Made by a program: the position numbers and the translations under genes | Assembly (NCBI RefSeq): GCF_008692785.1 | Contig: NZ_VXJV01000012.1 | Coordinates: 36,820 to 100,819 of the forward strand | DNA length: 64,000 bases | Source of the DNA: Salmonella enterica subsp. diarizonae | GTDB taxonomy: Bacteria; Pseudomonadota; Gammaproteobacteria; Enterobacterales; Enterobacteriaceae | Direction: 5' to 3' | Shown: positions 34,631-47,805 of the stretch, piece after piece | Layout of the letters: each line of letters opens with the position of its first letter | How positions within the stretch are numbered: the stretch's first letter is position 1 | The notes under the pieces: model-generated | Database searches by the model: none | The model's input: the letters and a program-made list of their open reading frames with translations, nothing else | What the model was told of the DNA's origin: nothing

Positions 34631-35173
34631 ATGATTATTTATTTACACGGTTTTGATTCAAATAGTCCGGGCAACCATGAGAAAGTGTTGCAATTACAGT
34701 TTATCGACCCGGATGTCCGGCTGGTAAGCTACAGTACGCGGCATCCTAAGCACGATATGCAGCATCTGCTGAAAGAAGTGGACAAAATGTTGCAGTTGAA
34801 TGTGGACGATCGCCCTTTAATCTGTGGCGTGGGGCTGGGCGGTTACTGGGCGGAGCGGATTGGCTTTTTGTGCGATATCCGTCAGGTGGTCTTTAACCCG
34901 AACCTTTTCCCCTATGAAAACATGGAGGGGAAAATCGATCGCCCGGAAGAATATGCGGACATCGCCACAAAGTGCGTGACTAACTTTCGCGAAAAAAATC
35001 GCGATCGTTGTCTGGTGATCCTCTCGCGCCATGACGAAGCGCTGGACAGCCAACGATCATCGCAAGCGCTTCACCAGTATTATGAAATTGTGTGGGATGA
35101 GGAACAGACTCACAAATTTAAAAATATTTCGCCGCATTTGCAACGTATCAAAGCGTTTAAAACGCTGGGGTAA
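34631..35173 (+). CDS. ycfP: YcfP, predicted esterase-like protein
   Basis: The 180-residue UPF0227 protein has an alpha/beta hydrolase outline: an N-terminal [10 protein letters not shown] and [10 protein letters not shown] near the nucleophile elbow position. The elbow carries Gly-Leu-Gly rather than the Gly-X-Ser-X-Gly of an active serine hydrolase, so catalysis is uncertain. ATG at 34631 is 24 bases after nagZ. It closes the cluster at the terminator at 35202. Function not established. Confidence 0.92.
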   Translation: MIIYLHGFDSNSPGNHEKVLQLQFIDPDVRLVSYSTRHPKHDMQHLLKEVDKMLQLNVDDRPLICGVGLGGYWAERIGFLCDIRQVVFNPNLFPYENMEGKIDRPEEYADIATKCVTNFREKNRDRCLVILSRHDEALDSQRSSQALHQYYEIVWDEEQTHKFKNISPHLQRIKAFKTLG

Positions 35174-35201
35174 CGCCATCCGGCATTATCGATAACGGGA
35201 T

Positions 35202-35226
35202 AACCAGCCTTATGGCTGGTTTTTTT
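35202..35226 (+). terminator. Rho-independent terminator after ycfP
   Basis: The stem AACCAGCC / GGCTGGTT with a TTAT loop is followed by a T run. A half palindromic unit (GCCATCCGGCA) precedes it. Confidence 0.93.
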
Positions 35227-35269
35227 ATGCTCAATTCTCGCAGGTTGTCTATCTTTTCAGCATGAAAAC

Positions 35270-35283
35270 TTGATGCACATCAA
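35270..35283. promoter_or_regulatory. FNR site upstream of ndh
   Basis: TTGAT-GCAC-ATCAA at 35270-35283 is a perfect FNR palindrome. It lies 137 bases before the ndh start and just upstream of a -10-like TATTCT at 35313-35318. FNR represses ndh without oxygen in E. coli, in keeping with NDH-2 being an aerobic enzyme. Confidence 0.82.
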
Positions 35284-35419
35284 TTTTGGTATGACCAATG
35301 CACCGTTCATGCTATTCTCATATCAGAAGCCAATGTCCAATAACGTAACTTGTTGTTAATTAAAGGTTAAGGCAATAACTTTTAATTAACAATTGGTTAA
35401 TAAATTTAAGGGGGTCACG

Positions 35420-36724
35420 TTGACTACACCATTAAAAAGGATCGTGATTGTCGGTGGCGGCGCTGGCGGGCTGGAAATGGCGACGCAGTTAGGCCATAAA
35501 CTGGGGCGCAAGAAAAAAGCGAAAATCACGCTGGTAGACAGAAATCACAGCCACCTGTGGAAACCACTGCTGCACGAAGTGGCGACTGGCTCTCTGGACG
35601 AAGGCGTGGATGCGCTGAGCTATCTGGCTCATGCGCGTAATCATGGTTTCCAGTTCCAACTGGGGTCGGTGATGGATATTGATCGGCAAGCAAAAACCAT
35701 CACCATTGCCGAGTTGCGTGATGAAAAGGGCGAACTGCTGGTGCCGGAGCGCAAAATCGCGTATGACACGCTGGTGATGGCGCTGGGCAGTACCTCTAAT
35801 GATTTCAACACGCCGGGCGTGAAAGAGCACTGTATCTTCCTCGATAACCCGCATCAGGCGCGCCGTTTTCACCAGGAGATGCTGAACCTGTTCCTCAAAT
35901 ATTCGGCTAATCTGGGAGCGAACGGTAAGGTCAATATCGCCATCGTTGGCGGCGGTGCGACGGGGGTTGAGCTGTCGGCTGAACTGCATAATGCGGTAAA
36001 ACAGCTACATAGCTATGGTTATAAGGGACTGACCAACGACGCGCTGAACGTGACGTTGGTTGAGGCTGGCGAGCGTATTCTGCCTGCGTTGCCGCCGCGT
36101 ATCTCCAGCGCTGCGCATAATGAACTGACCAAACTGGGCGTTCGCGTGCTGACTCAAACTATGGTCACCAGCGCCGACGAAGGCGGTCTGCATACTAAAG
36201 AAGGCGAGTATATTCAGGCCGATCTGATGGTGTGGGCGGCGGGTATCAAAGCGCCAGATTTTATGAAAGAGATTGGCGGTCTGGAAACTAACCGCATTAA
36301 CCAACTGGTGGTGGAACCGACGCTGCAAACCACGCGCGATCCTGATATTTATGCGATTGGCGACTGTGCTTCCTGCGCACGTCCGGAGGGAGGCTTTGTA
36401 CCGCCTCGCGCTCAGGCGGCGCATCAGATGGCTACCTGCGCGATGAATAACATTCTGGCGCAGATGAATGGCAAGCCGCTGAAATCCTATCAGTATAAAG
36501 ATCATGGATCGTTGGTCTCGCTGTCCAACTTCTCTACCGTTGGTAGTCTGATGGGGAACCTGACCCGCGGTTCAATGATGATTGAAGGACGTATCGCCCG
36601 CTTCGTGTATATCTCGTTATACCGTATGCACCAGATAGCATTGCATGGATACTTTAAAACCGGCCTGATGATGCTGGTGGGAAGTATTAACCGCGTCATT
36701 CGTCCGCGCCTGAAACTGCACTAA
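35420..36724 (+). CDS. ndh: Type II NADH:quinone oxidoreductase (NDH-2)
   Basis: Ndh feeds electrons from NADH to ubiquinone without pumping protons. The 434-residue protein has two Rossmann motifs: FAD at [12 protein letters not shown] near residue 8 and NADH at [12 protein letters not shown] near 175. The C-terminal amphipathic segment ([17 protein letters not shown]) anchors it to the inner membrane. TTG at 35420 behind AAGGGGGTC is the known E. coli start. The in-frame GTG at 35393 would add nine residues and is not conserved. Regulated by the upstream FNR site. Confidence 0.97.
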   Translation: MTTPLKRIVIVGGGAGGLEMATQLGHKLGRKKKAKITLVDRNHSHLWKPLLHEVATGSLDEGVDALSYLAHARNHGFQFQLGSVMDIDRQAKTITIAELRDEKGELLVPERKIAYDTLVMALGSTSNDFNTPGVKEHCIFLDNPHQARRFHQEMLNLFLKYSANLGANGKVNIAIVGGGATGVELSAELHNAVKQLHSYGYKGLTNDALNVTLVEAGERILPALPPRISSAAHNELTKLGVRVLTQTMVTSADEGGLHTKEGEYIQADLMVWAAGIKAPDFMKEIGGLETNRINQLVVEPTLQTTRDPDIYAIGDCASCARPEGGFVPPRAQAAHQMATCAMNNILAQMNGKPLKSYQYKDHGSLVSLSNFSTVGSLMGNLTRGSMMIEGRIARFVYISLYRMHQIALHGYFKTGLMMLVGSINRVIRPRLKLH

Positions 36725-36902
36725 TTTCTCTGCGGCTCACCGGTTGTTCGCACCGGTGAGCGCTTCTCCGTATCTTTCTTCGGAGTTGTCCGAATCCTTC
36801 AGATTTACCGTCTCATCCCACACTTTTCATCCTCATTCCGATTGGCTTTGTTCGCATACTGGTTGCAAAATTGTTACCAATAGCAACGAAGGAGGAACTC
36901 CC

Positions 36903-37442
36903 GTGAATAAATCAATGTTGGCGGGTATAGGGATTGGCGTAGCGGCTGCGCTGGGCGTGGCGGCAGTAGCCAGTCTCAACGTATTTGATCGTGGTCCGCA
37001 ATATGCGCAGGTGATATCGGCTAAACCGATTAAAGAGACGGTAAAAACGCCGCGTCAGGAGTGCCGTAATGTCACCGTCACGCATCGCAGACCGGTCCAG
37101 GACGAAAACCGTATCGCCGGCTCAGTGCTTGGCGCAGTAGCAGGCGGCGTGATTGGACATCAATTTGGCGGCGGTCGTGGTAAAGATGTGGCGACGGTCG
37201 TCGGGGCGCTGGGCGGCGGTTATGCTGGCAACCAAATCCAGGGATCAATGCAGGAAAGTGATACTTACACTACCACGCAGCAACGCTGTAAGACGGTGTA
37301 TGACAAATCTGAAAAGATGCTTGGCTACGACGTGACGTACAAAATTGGCGATCAGCAGGGCAAAATCCGCATGGATAAAGACCCCGGAACGCAAATTCCC
37401 CTCGACGGCAATGGCCAACTGGTTCTGAATAACAAAGCATAA
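36903..37442 (+). CDS. ycfJ: YcfJ, glycine-zipper envelope protein
   Basis: The 179-residue protein has an N-terminal hydrophobic segment (about 5-27) and a glycine-zipper 2TM stretch (GSVLGAVAGGVIGHQFGGG and GALGGGYAGNQIQG). GTG at 36903 behind AAGGAGGA gives the E. coli start (MNKSMLAGIG). A longer in-frame start at 36744 is unsupported. The related genes are linked to stress and biofilm, but the role is not established. A terminator follows at 37464. Confidence 0.94.
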   Translation: MNKSMLAGIGIGVAAALGVAAVASLNVFDRGPQYAQVISAKPIKETVKTPRQECRNVTVTHRRPVQDENRIAGSVLGAVAGGVIGHQFGGGRGKDVATVVGALGGGYAGNQIQGSMQESDTYTTTQQRCKTVYDKSEKMLGYDVTYKIGDQQGKIRMDKDPGTQIPLDGNGQLVLNNKA

Positions 37443-37463
37443 AAAAGCTGTACTCTGCAAGTT

Positions 37464-37499
37464 AGCCCCTCATTCGCTCAGGCTGAGGGGCTTTTTTTA
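37464..37499 (+). terminator. Rho-independent terminator after ycfJ
   Basis: The stem AGCCCCTCA / TGAGGGGCT with an 11-base loop is followed by a run of seven T. Convergent with comR, so it may serve both. Confidence 0.93.
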
Positions 37500-37515
37500 T
37501 CCGAAACTGCGTCGT

Positions 37516-38151
37516 TCAGGGTTTGAGCAATTCAGGCCAGATGCGCAGAGTCGTGCGCGTGATTTGCATCAGTTGTTCGAAGGTGGCTCCTTCACGGGCG
37601 CTAATCGACATTCCCTGTAAAATACAGTTTATATATTCTGCGAGCGCCTGCGGGTTACAGTGCGCCGGAATTTCACCGCGCTCCTGGCGCTGACGCAGAA
37701 ACTGAATGAGCGTCTGCTCTTGCATGGCGTGGCGTGATTTTACTGTACGGGCGATATTGTGCGAGGAGGCGGCCAGGGTGGCGGACGTATTAATCATAAA
37801 GCAGCCAGCCGGCGTGTCTGTGCTGGTAAAACAGGCAGCAATTTCTGTGAAATAATCTTCCAGCGCGCATTCCACGCTTTTCTCTTCGCAAAAGAGCTGG
37901 GCTTCGTGCTTTGAGGCAAAGCGAGTGATGTAGCGATCCAGGACAGCGCGAAATAATCCTTCTTTGTTAGTGAATTCCGCATAGAGAGTAGGCGCTTTCG
38001 CCCCGGTAGCCTCTACGAGATCGGCAAGCGAAGTTGCTTCATAGCCGTGTTGCCAGAAGAGGGTCATGGCCTTATCAAGCGCGGCTTCCCTGTCGAACAC
38101 TTTTGGTCGGCCACGGCTTTTCTTCGCGCAACTCGTGGTATCCGTTGTCAT
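37516..38151 (-). CDS. comR: ComR (YcfQ), TetR-family repressor of bhsA
   Basis: The 211-residue protein is TetR/AcrR type. The N-terminal helix-turn-helix (residues about 20-65, with LADLVEATGAKAPTLYAEF) contacts DNA and the C-terminal half binds ligand. E. coli ComR represses bhsA/comC and is released by copper. The divergent arrangement with bhsA supports the same role here. ATG at 38151. One residue longer than I recall for E. coli. Confidence 0.95.
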   Translation of the reverse strand: MTTDTTSCAKKSRGRPKVFDREAALDKAMTLFWQHGYEATSLADLVEATGAKAPTLYAEFTNKEGLFRAVLDRYITRFASKHEAQLFCEEKSVECALEDYFTEIAACFTSTDTPAGCFMINTSATLAASSHNIARTVKSRHAMQEQTLIQFLRQRQERGEIPAHCNPQALAEYINCILQGMSISAREGATFEQLMQITRTTLRIWPELLKP

Positions 38152-38300
38152 GATGCCGTTGTACCTGTTTAAAGGGGGGATCTCTATTATAAAAACAAAC
38201 GACTTCTGGCTCCAGCGTGTTCATTAGAAAAATAAATCAATTCTATTCACATGAAAAATAACATCTTTATAAATTATATAACGATCATTATAAAAAGAAA

Positions 38301-38330
38301 TTGACGCGTGATGCAGATCACATCTATGAT
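38301..38330 (+). promoter_or_regulatory. Sigma-70 promoter of bhsA with CRP-like palindrome in the spacer
   Basis: TTGACG (38301-38306), an 18-base spacer and TATGAT (38325-38330) precede bhsA. The spacer itself contains CGTGA-N6-TCACA (38307-38322), matching nine of ten CRP consensus positions. AT-rich sequence with short inverted repeats (ATCGATCGTT region, 38338-38347) downstream could hold the ComR operator. Confidence 0.6.
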
Positions 38331-38391
38331 TAATTTATCGATCGTTAAGTTAATGCTTGCGACACTCATTCATCTGCTAAAGGTCATAACT

Positions 38392-38649
38392 ATGAAAAAC
38401 GTAAAAACCCTCATCGCTGCTGTGGTACTTGGTTCGCTCTCATTCGCCAGTTTCGCCGCCGTTGAAGTCCAGGCAACACCAGACGGTCAACAGAAGTTTG
38501 GTACCATTTCTGCGAATGGCGGCACAAATCTGGGATCGCTGGAAGATCAGCTGGCGCAGAAAGCGGAGGAGATGGGCGCGAAGTCTTTTCGTATTACCTC
38601 TGTCACCGGTCCGAATACCCTTCACGGTACGGCGGTAATCTACAAGTAA
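38392..38649 (+). CDS. bhsA: BhsA (YcfR), DUF1471 stress and biofilm outer-membrane protein
   Basis: The 85-residue protein is a DUF1471 (YhcN-type) secreted protein. A signal peptide of about 22 residues (KTLIAAVVLGSLSFASFAA) leads to a mature part with the family motif LGSLEDQLAQKAEEMGAKSF. BhsA lowers copper permeability and affects biofilm in E. coli, and in Salmonella it is linked to chlorine survival and attachment. ATG at 38392 is the conserved start. Upstream in-frame ATGs (38308) are not supported. Repressed by ComR, encoded divergently. Confidence 0.95.
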   Translation: MKNVKTLIAAVVLGSLSFASFAAVEVQATPDGQQKFGTISANGGTNLGSLEDQLAQKAEEMGAKSFRITSVTGPNTLHGTAVIYK

Positions 38650-38693
38650 GCATTAACCCTCATTAATGTCACTGCGATTGCCACAATAAAAAG

Positions 38694-38726
38694 AAAAAGC
38701 CTCGCGATGTATCGCGAGGCTTTTTT
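38694..38726 (+). terminator. Rho-independent terminator after bhsA
   Basis: A 14-15-bp near-perfect stem (AAAAAGCCTCGCGAT / ATCGCGAGGCTTTTT) with a two-base loop, ending in a T run. Confidence 0.93.
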
Positions 38727-38731
38727 GTCGG

Positions 38732-38800
38732 TCGGATAAGGCGGTTATGCCGCTATCCGGCGTAAACCAGCCTGATGGTGCTTTACTTATCCGGCCTATA
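38732..38800. repeat. BIME/REP-type repeat between bhsA and ldtC
   Basis: The stretch shows TCGGATAAGGC...GCTATCCGGCG and GCCTGATGG...TTATCCGGCC units, in the convergent bhsA/ldtC gap. Confidence 0.78.
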
Positions 38801-38813
38801 AATACCGTAACGC

Positions 38814-39779
38814 TTACAGCGACTGCGGTTTTGTCTCCGGGTGACGGGTTACATCCACCGGCATTCCGGAACGCACTTCCATAACATGTTCCATCACCGC
38901 GGCGTCGGTCTGCGGCGCGTCCTTAAACGTCTGTATAGGGCCATTCAGCACAATCGGCAGCACCTGCGGATCGTCGCCTATATTTTTAGACAGCGGCTGA
39001 TGAACCTCCACCAGTCGCACGCCGCCTGGCTCCACCGAGGCTTTAATCGGCGTATTGATAATATTCACTTTGGTTCCCGGCGTGACCTGACGGAACAACG
39101 TCTCTATATCACCGTCGCGCAGGCGGATACAGCCGGAACTGACGCGCATACCAATGCCAAAATCGGCATTAGTGCCATGTAACAGATAGACGCCGCCGTA
39201 GGCCGCTAAACGAATCGCGTGATGCCCCATCGGGTTATCGGGACCGGCAGGCACCACGGCGGGGAGATCGATGCCTTGCGCTTTATAGCGGGCGCGAATA
39301 TTGGCGGTCGGCGTCCAGGTTGGATTGGCGCGTTTATCCGAAATGGTTGTCACCATCGTTGGCGTCAGGGTATCGCCGCCCAGTTGACCAATCCCGATAG
39401 GGTAGACCGTGACCGTATTTTTCCCCGGTTGATAATAATAAAGCCGTAATTCCGCGAGGTTAATGACGATACCTTCACGTGGCGCGTCCGGTAGCAGCGT
39501 TTGCAGCGGAATCGTCAGCACGCTGCCTGCGCGTGGCACGTAAGGATCAATGCCGGGGTTGGCCTGTAACAGGGCTAAAAAGCCCACGTTATATTTTTTG
39601 GCGATCGCCTCCAGCGAGCCGCCGTCGTCTTCGACGACATGGAATTTATTTTCCCCTACCAGTCGACTGCCGGGAGGCGGAAGAGGCCACGTATTCGCCT
39701 GCGCGGGAAGAGCAAGCATGATGGTCGCGGTAAGCGCAAGCAACGCCCACCAGCGAGAGAGTCGCGTATTTTCGAACAT
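38814..39779 (-). CDS. ldtC: LdtC (YcfS), L,D-transpeptidase attaching Lpp to peptidoglycan
   Basis: The 321-residue secreted protein has a signal peptide (cut near AQA, residue 28), a LysM peptidoglycan-binding domain (about 46-92) and a YkuD catalytic domain with HGTNAD (His201) and SSGCIRL (Cys217). It links Braun lipoprotein to diaminopimelate of the wall. It lies downstream of mfd on the same strand with 147 bases between, so it probably has its own promoter. Complete. Confidence 0.96.
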   Translation of the reverse strand: MFENTRLSRWWALLALTATIMLALPAQANTWPLPPPGSRLVGENKFHVVEDDGGSLEAIAKKYNVGFLALLQANPGIDPYVPRAGSVLTIPLQTLLPDAPREGIVINLAELRLYYYQPGKNTVTVYPIGIGQLGGDTLTPTMVTTISDKRANPTWTPTANIRARYKAQGIDLPAVVPAGPDNPMGHHAIRLAAYGGVYLLHGTNADFGIGMRVSSGCIRLRDGDIETLFRQVTPGTKVNIINTPIKASVEPGGVRLVEVHQPLSKNIGDDPQVLPIVLNGPIQTFKDAPQTDAAVMEHVMEVRSGMPVDVTRHPETKPQSL

Positions 39780-39890
39780 TATAATAAGCCCATGATTATT
39801 ATGTGGTTATTTTTATAAAAGAGGAAATAAGAATTATGGCGGCTGGCTGTGTCTGGAACTGCAGGGAAGTGCAAAGAATTTGTAAAGATT

Positions 39891-39921
39891 AGGCCGGACG
39901 CAGGGTAATGACGCCCGGCCT
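39891..39921 (-). terminator. Possible terminator or REP unit after mfd
   Basis: The arms AGGCCGG / CCGGCCT enclose a 17-base loop with CGT/ACG symmetry. On the minus strand the sequence continues to TAATCTTTAC, a weak T tract. It could equally be a lone REP unit. Confidence 0.45.
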
Positions 39922-39926
39922 GACGC

Positions 39927-42900
39927 TTATGCAATAGCGTTTTCTTCCAGTTGCTGCATAAACTGGCGTACCCAGTCTATACGCGTTTTACGTTCGCTTA
40001 AATCCTGAATAAACTTGAGGCGGGTCGGGCCATCCAGACGGAAATGCTGCGGCTGTTTTTGCAACAACCCGATAAGCCAGGCGGGGTCAACGTGGTTTTT
40101 CTCGGCGAACTCAATCGTTCCGCCTTTCTCGTTACCCTCCAGTTTTCGGATGCCGAGCTTTTGCGCCTGTTGGCGCAGGCGAGCGATATCCAGCAGATTA
40201 CGCGCCGGATCGGGCAGCAGGCCGAAGCGATCGATCAATTCCACTTTGATCTCTTCCAGCTCGTTTTCGTTCTTAGCGCTGGCAATGCGTTTATAGAATG
40301 ACAGCCGGGTATTAACATCCGGAATAAAATCATCCGGCAGTAACGACGGCATTCGCAGCTCGACTTCCGTTTGCTGGCTGGTGAGATCTTCCAGCGACGG
40401 TTCGCGGCCTGCTTTCAGCGCATCGACGGCGTTTTCCAGCAGTTCCATGTAGAGTGAGAAGCCAATGGTTTCCATTGAGCCGCTTTGCTCTTCGCCAAGC
40501 AGTTCGCCCGCGCCGCGGATCTCCAGATCGTGGGTCGCCAGCGCAAACCCGGCGCCTAAATCCTCCAGCGACGCAATCGCCTCCAGCCGTTTTTGCGCAT
40601 CGGTGGTCATTGCTTTAGGGTGCGGCGTCAGCAGCCAGGCGTAGGCCTGGTGGTGCGAGCGCCCTACGCGGCCGCGTAACTGGTGCAACTGCGCGAGGCC
40701 GAAATGATCCGCGCGTTCAATGATGATCGTGTTAGCGGTGGGGATGTCGATTCCCGTTTCGATAATCGTAGTACACACCAGCACGTTAAAACGTTGATGG
40801 TGGAAATCGTTCATGACCCGTTCCAGTTCACGTTCGCGCATCTGCCCGTGGCCAATGGCGATTCGCGCTTCCGGCACCAGTTCCGCCAGCCGCTCTGCGG
40901 CTTTCTGAATATTTTCGACATCATTGTACAAATAGTAAACCTGACCGCCGCGCAGAACTTCACGCAGAATCGCTTCCCTTACCACCAGGCTATCGTATTC
41001 GCGGACAAAGGTTTTTACCGCCAGACGGCGTGCAGGGGGGGTGGCGATAATAGAAAGATCGCGCATACCGCTCATCGCCATATTCAGCGTCCGCGGGATC
41101 GGCGTAGCCGTGAGCGTCAGAATATCGACATCGGCGCGCATCGCCTTAATTCGCTCTTTGTGGCGCACGCCGAAACGGTGCTCTTCATCGACAATCAGCA
41201 GGCCGAGGTCGCGCAGCTTCACATCGCTCTGTAGCAGTTTATGAGTACCGATCAGAATATCGATCTTACCCTCGGCGGCTTCCGCCAGGATTTGCGTCTG
41301 CTCTTTGGCGCTGCGAAAGCGGGACAGCATCTCAATACGTACCGGCCAGTTGGCGAAACGGTCGCGGAAGTTGTCATAGTGTTGCTGCGCCAGTAGCGTA
41401 GTCGGCACCAGTACCGCCACCTGTTTGTGGTTTTCCACCGCCAGGAACGCGGCGCGCATCGCCACTTCGGTTTTGCCGAAGCCGACGTCGCCGCACACCA
41501 GCCTGTCCATCGCCAGCGGTTGGCACATATCGCTCAATACGGCGTTAATCGCCTGTGCCTGATCGGGCGTCGTTTCAAACGGGAAGCTGTCGCAGAATAA
41601 CTGGTACTGCTCACGATCATGCTTAAAGGCAAAACCCTCTTTTGCCGCCCGTTGCGCATAAATATCCAACAGTTCCGCCGCCACATCGCGCACTTTTTCC
41701 GCCGCTTTTTGCCGGGCGCGCGACCAGGCGTCGCCGCCCAGTTTATGCAGCGGCGCACTTTCTTCCGCGCCGCCGGCATAGCGGCTAATCAGGTGTAATG
41801 AGGAGACCGGTACGTACAGTTTGGCGTCATTGGCGTAAGTGAGCATCAGATATTCGCCCTTGATGCCGCCAGCCTCCAGAGTGGTCATGCCGGCATAACG
41901 CCCGACGCCGTGCTCCAGATGCACTACCGGTTGGCCGACGTGAAGCTCCGCCAGGTTACGAATCAACGTATCCGGGTTGATCGTGCGGCGGGAATCCTGG
42001 CGGCGACGCGCGACCCGTTCACCCAAGAGATCGCTTTCACAAATCAACGCCAGATTGCGTTGGGTGTCGATAAAGCCATGTTCCGCGGCGCCAATCATCA
42101 GATAGCGTCCCGCATCCTGCGCCTCGTCCAGGTGTAAAATCCGCTTCGGCGCGATTTTTATGCGAGCAAGGAGCTCCCCCAGCGCTTCGCGACGTCCTTC
42201 GCTTTCCACCGAGAAAATCACCGGGCCGTTGAAAGATTCGAGGAATTTACGTAGCGCGTCCAGCGGCGATTTTTGCTGCGCCTGGATAGCCAAATCTGGT
42301 AATTTCTGGAAACCGAGATTGGTATTGGCGGCTTTTTCCGGCAGATGGTCGGTCTTAAGCTGGAGGCGAGGCCAGCGTTTAAGCTCGGAAAAGAGCTCAT
42401 CCACTCGTAGCCAAAGGGCTTCCGGCGGCAAAAGCGGGCGCATAGGATCGACGCCGCGATTTTCAAAACGCGCCAGCGTATCGGCCTGAAAGCGTTCGGC
42501 GCTGGTTTCCAGCGAGCCGGTATTCACCACCAGAGTGTTGGCGGGGAAGTAGCTAAATAATGGCGGCAGCGGTTCGCTGAAAAAGAGCGGTTGCCAGTAT
42601 TCGATCCCGGCGGGCAGGGTGCCTTTGCTGACCTGCTGATAGATGTGCTCGGCGTCGCGTTTTACCTCAAAGGTATCGCGCCACTGGCTACGGAAAAGCT
42701 CAATAGCGGTTTTGTCGGTAGGAAATTCGTGCGCGGGCAGCAAATTAATGGCCTCGACTTCCTCCAGCGTACGCTGGGTATCCGCGTCAAACAGACGCAG
42801 GCTGTCGATTTCATCATCAAAAAAGTCGAGGCGATAAGGCTGTTCGCTGCCCATCGGGAAGAGATCCAACAGCGCGCCGCGCGTCGCGTATTCGCCATGC

Positions 42901-43373
42901 TCCATAACCTGATCGACATGCCGATAACCGGCGCTGTCGAGCTGCGCGCGCAGAGCGTCGCGGGACAGCCGCTGGCCTTTTTTCATCACCAGCGCATGAC
43001 CATGCAGATAGCTATGTGGGCAAACACGCTGCATCAGGGTGTTTACCGGTACAATCAAGACGCCACGCTGCATCGATGGCAACTGGTAGAGCGTGGACAG
43101 ACGAGAAGAGATAATTTCCTGATGCGGGGAGAAACTGTCATACGGTAGCGTTTCCCAGTCCGCCAGGTTCATGACCATCTGATCGGTAAACTGGCGGATT
43201 TCATCATGCAGTCGCAGAGCATTTTGCATGTCAGGCGCTATGAGTACCACCGGGCCAGCATGTCGTTCGACTATCTCCGCCACCAGCGTGGCGCAGGCGG
43301 CGCCGGTAAGCTCGCCCAACTGGCGCTGATCGCCCGCTTTTGTCGGCAGCGTGTAACGTTGTTTTTCAGGCAT
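39927..43373 (-). CDS. mfd: Mfd, transcription-repair coupling factor
   Basis: Mfd binds stalled RNA polymerase, pushes it off DNA damage by ATP-driven translocation and recruits UvrA. The 1148-residue protein has a UvrB-like N-terminal region, an RNA polymerase-interaction domain near 480-550, and a RecG-like motor with Walker A GDVGFGKTEV (about 628-637), DEEHRFG (Walker B) and the TRG region, then a C-terminal D7 domain that masks UvrA binding. Start ATG at 43373. No frame disruption seen in 3.4 kb. E. coli K-12 carries ycfT next to mfd; nothing occupies that place here. Confidence 0.98.
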   Translation of the reverse strand: MPEKQRYTLPTKAGDQRQLGELTGAACATLVAEIVERHAGPVVLIAPDMQNALRLHDEIRQFTDQMVMNLADWETLPYDSFSPHQEIISSRLSTLYQLPSMQRGVLIVPVNTLMQRVCPHSYLHGHALVMKKGQRLSRDALRAQLDSAGYRHVDQVMEHGEYATRGALLDLFPMGSEQPYRLDFFDDEIDSLRLFDADTQRTLEEVEAINLLPAHEFPTDKTAIELFRSQWRDTFEVKRDAEHIYQQVSKGTLPAGIEYWQPLFFSEPLPPLFSYFPANTLVVNTGSLETSAERFQADTLARFENRGVDPMRPLLPPEALWLRVDELFSELKRWPRLQLKTDHLPEKAANTNLGFQKLPDLAIQAQQKSPLDALRKFLESFNGPVIFSVESEGRREALGELLARIKIAPKRILHLDEAQDAGRYLMIGAAEHGFIDTQRNLALICESDLLGERVARRRQDSRRTINPDTLIRNLAELHVGQPVVHLEHGVGRYAGMTTLEAGGIKGEYLMLTYANDAKLYVPVSSLHLISRYAGGAEESAPLHKLGGDAWSRARQKAAEKVRDVAAELLDIYAQRAAKEGFAFKHDREQYQLFCDSFPFETTPDQAQAINAVLSDMCQPLAMDRLVCGDVGFGKTEVAMRAAFLAVENHKQVAVLVPTTLLAQQHYDNFRDRFANWPVRIEMLSRFRSAKEQTQILAEAAEGKIDILIGTHKLLQSDVKLRDLGLLIVDEEHRFGVRHKERIKAMRADVDILTLTATPIPRTLNMAMSGMRDLSIIATPPARRLAVKTFVREYDSLVVREAILREVLRGGQVYYLYNDVENIQKAAERLAELVPEARIAIGHGQMRERELERVMNDFHHQRFNVLVCTTIIETGIDIPTANTIIIERADHFGLAQLHQLRGRVGRSHHQAYAWLLTPHPKAMTTDAQKRLEAIASLEDLGAGFALATHDLEIRGAGELLGEEQSGSMETIGFSLYMELLENAVDALKAGREPSLEDLTSQQTEVELRMPSLLPDDFIPDVNTRLSFYKRIASAKNENELEEIKVELIDRFGLLPDPARNLLDIARLRQQAQKLGIRKLEGNEKGGTIEFAEKNHVDPAWLIGLLQKQPQHFRLDGPTRLKFIQDLSERKTRIDWVRQFMQQLEENAIA

Positions 43374-46848
<3,475 letters not shown>

Positions 46849-46876
46849 TCGCGGGATATAAAAACAAGGAGCGGTG

Positions 46877-47788
46877 ATGTATTACGGGTTTGATATTGGC
46901 GGGACAAAGATTGCGTTAGGCGTATTTGATTCGACGCGGCGGCTGCTGTGGGAAAAACGGGTTCCCACGCCCCATACCGGCTATAGCGCCTTTTTAGACG
47001 CCGTGTGCGAACTGGTCGCGGAAGCCGACCAGCGATTTAGCGTAAAAGGGTCGGTAGGGATTGGCATACCCGGTATGCCGGAAACCGAAGACGGCACGCT
47101 GTACGCCGCGAATGTTCCGGCGGCCAGCGGTAAGCCACTGCGCGCCGATCTCAGCGCCCGTCTGGATCGCGATGTGCGTCTGGACAATGACGCTAACTGT
47201 TTTGCCTTATCCGAAGCCTGGGATGATGAATTCACGCAATACCCTTTGGTTATGGGCCTTATCCTCGGCACTGGCGTCGGCGGCGGTCTGGTGCTAAATG
47301 GGAAGCCGATTACCGGTCAGAGCTATATCACCGGCGAGTTTGGTCATATGCGTTTGCCGGTGGACGCGCTAACGTTGATGGGATTTGATTTTCCTCTCCG
47401 CCGCTGCGGATGCGGTCAGATGGGTTGCATTGAGAATTATCTGTCCGGGCGTGGCTTTGCGTGGCTATATCAGCATTATTATCATCAATCGCTACAGGCA
47501 CCGGAGATTATCGCCTTGTGGGAGCAGGGCGATGAACAGGCGCACGCGCATGTTGAGCGCTATCTGGATTTACTGGCGGTTTGTCTGGGGAATATACTGA
47601 CGATTGTCGATCCCTGCCTGTTGGTGATCGGAGGCGGACTATCGAACTTTACGGCAATAACAACGCAACTGGCGGAAAGACTGCCGCGCCATCTCCTCCC
47701 TGTTGCCCGCGTTCCGCGTATTGAGCGTGCGCGGCATGGGGATGCCGGTGGGATGCGTGGCGCTGCTTTTTTACATCTTACCGACTAA
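46877..47788 (+). CDS. nagK: N-acetyl-D-glucosamine kinase
   Basis: NagK phosphorylates GlcNAc released in wall recycling, downstream of NagZ. The 303-residue ROK-family protein has the ATP-binding DIGGTK (residues 6-11), the catalytic LDNDANCF and the zinc motif [15 protein letters not shown] at 46877 is used. The GTG three bases before is an alternative that would add one residue. It lies between lolE and cobB. Confidence 0.97.
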   Translation: MYYGFDIGGTKIALGVFDSTRRLLWEKRVPTPHTGYSAFLDAVCELVAEADQRFSVKGSVGIGIPGMPETEDGTLYAANVPAASGKPLRADLSARLDRDVRLDNDANCFALSEAWDDEFTQYPLVMGLILGTGVGGGLVLNGKPITGQSYITGEFGHMRLPVDALTLMGFDFPLRRCGCGQMGCIENYLSGRGFAWLYQHYYHQSLQAPEIIALWEQGDEQAHAHVERYLDLLAVCLGNILTIVDPCLLVIGGGLSNFTAITTQLAERLPRHLLPVARVPRIERARHGDAGGMRGAAFLHLTD

Positions 47789-47805
47789 TTAAAAAAGAGG
47801 TTGTT

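Noticed and set aside
34817..35053. An open frame opposite ycfP as a possible overlapping gene
   Set aside because: Shadow frame with no ribosome site; the sense gene is conserved.
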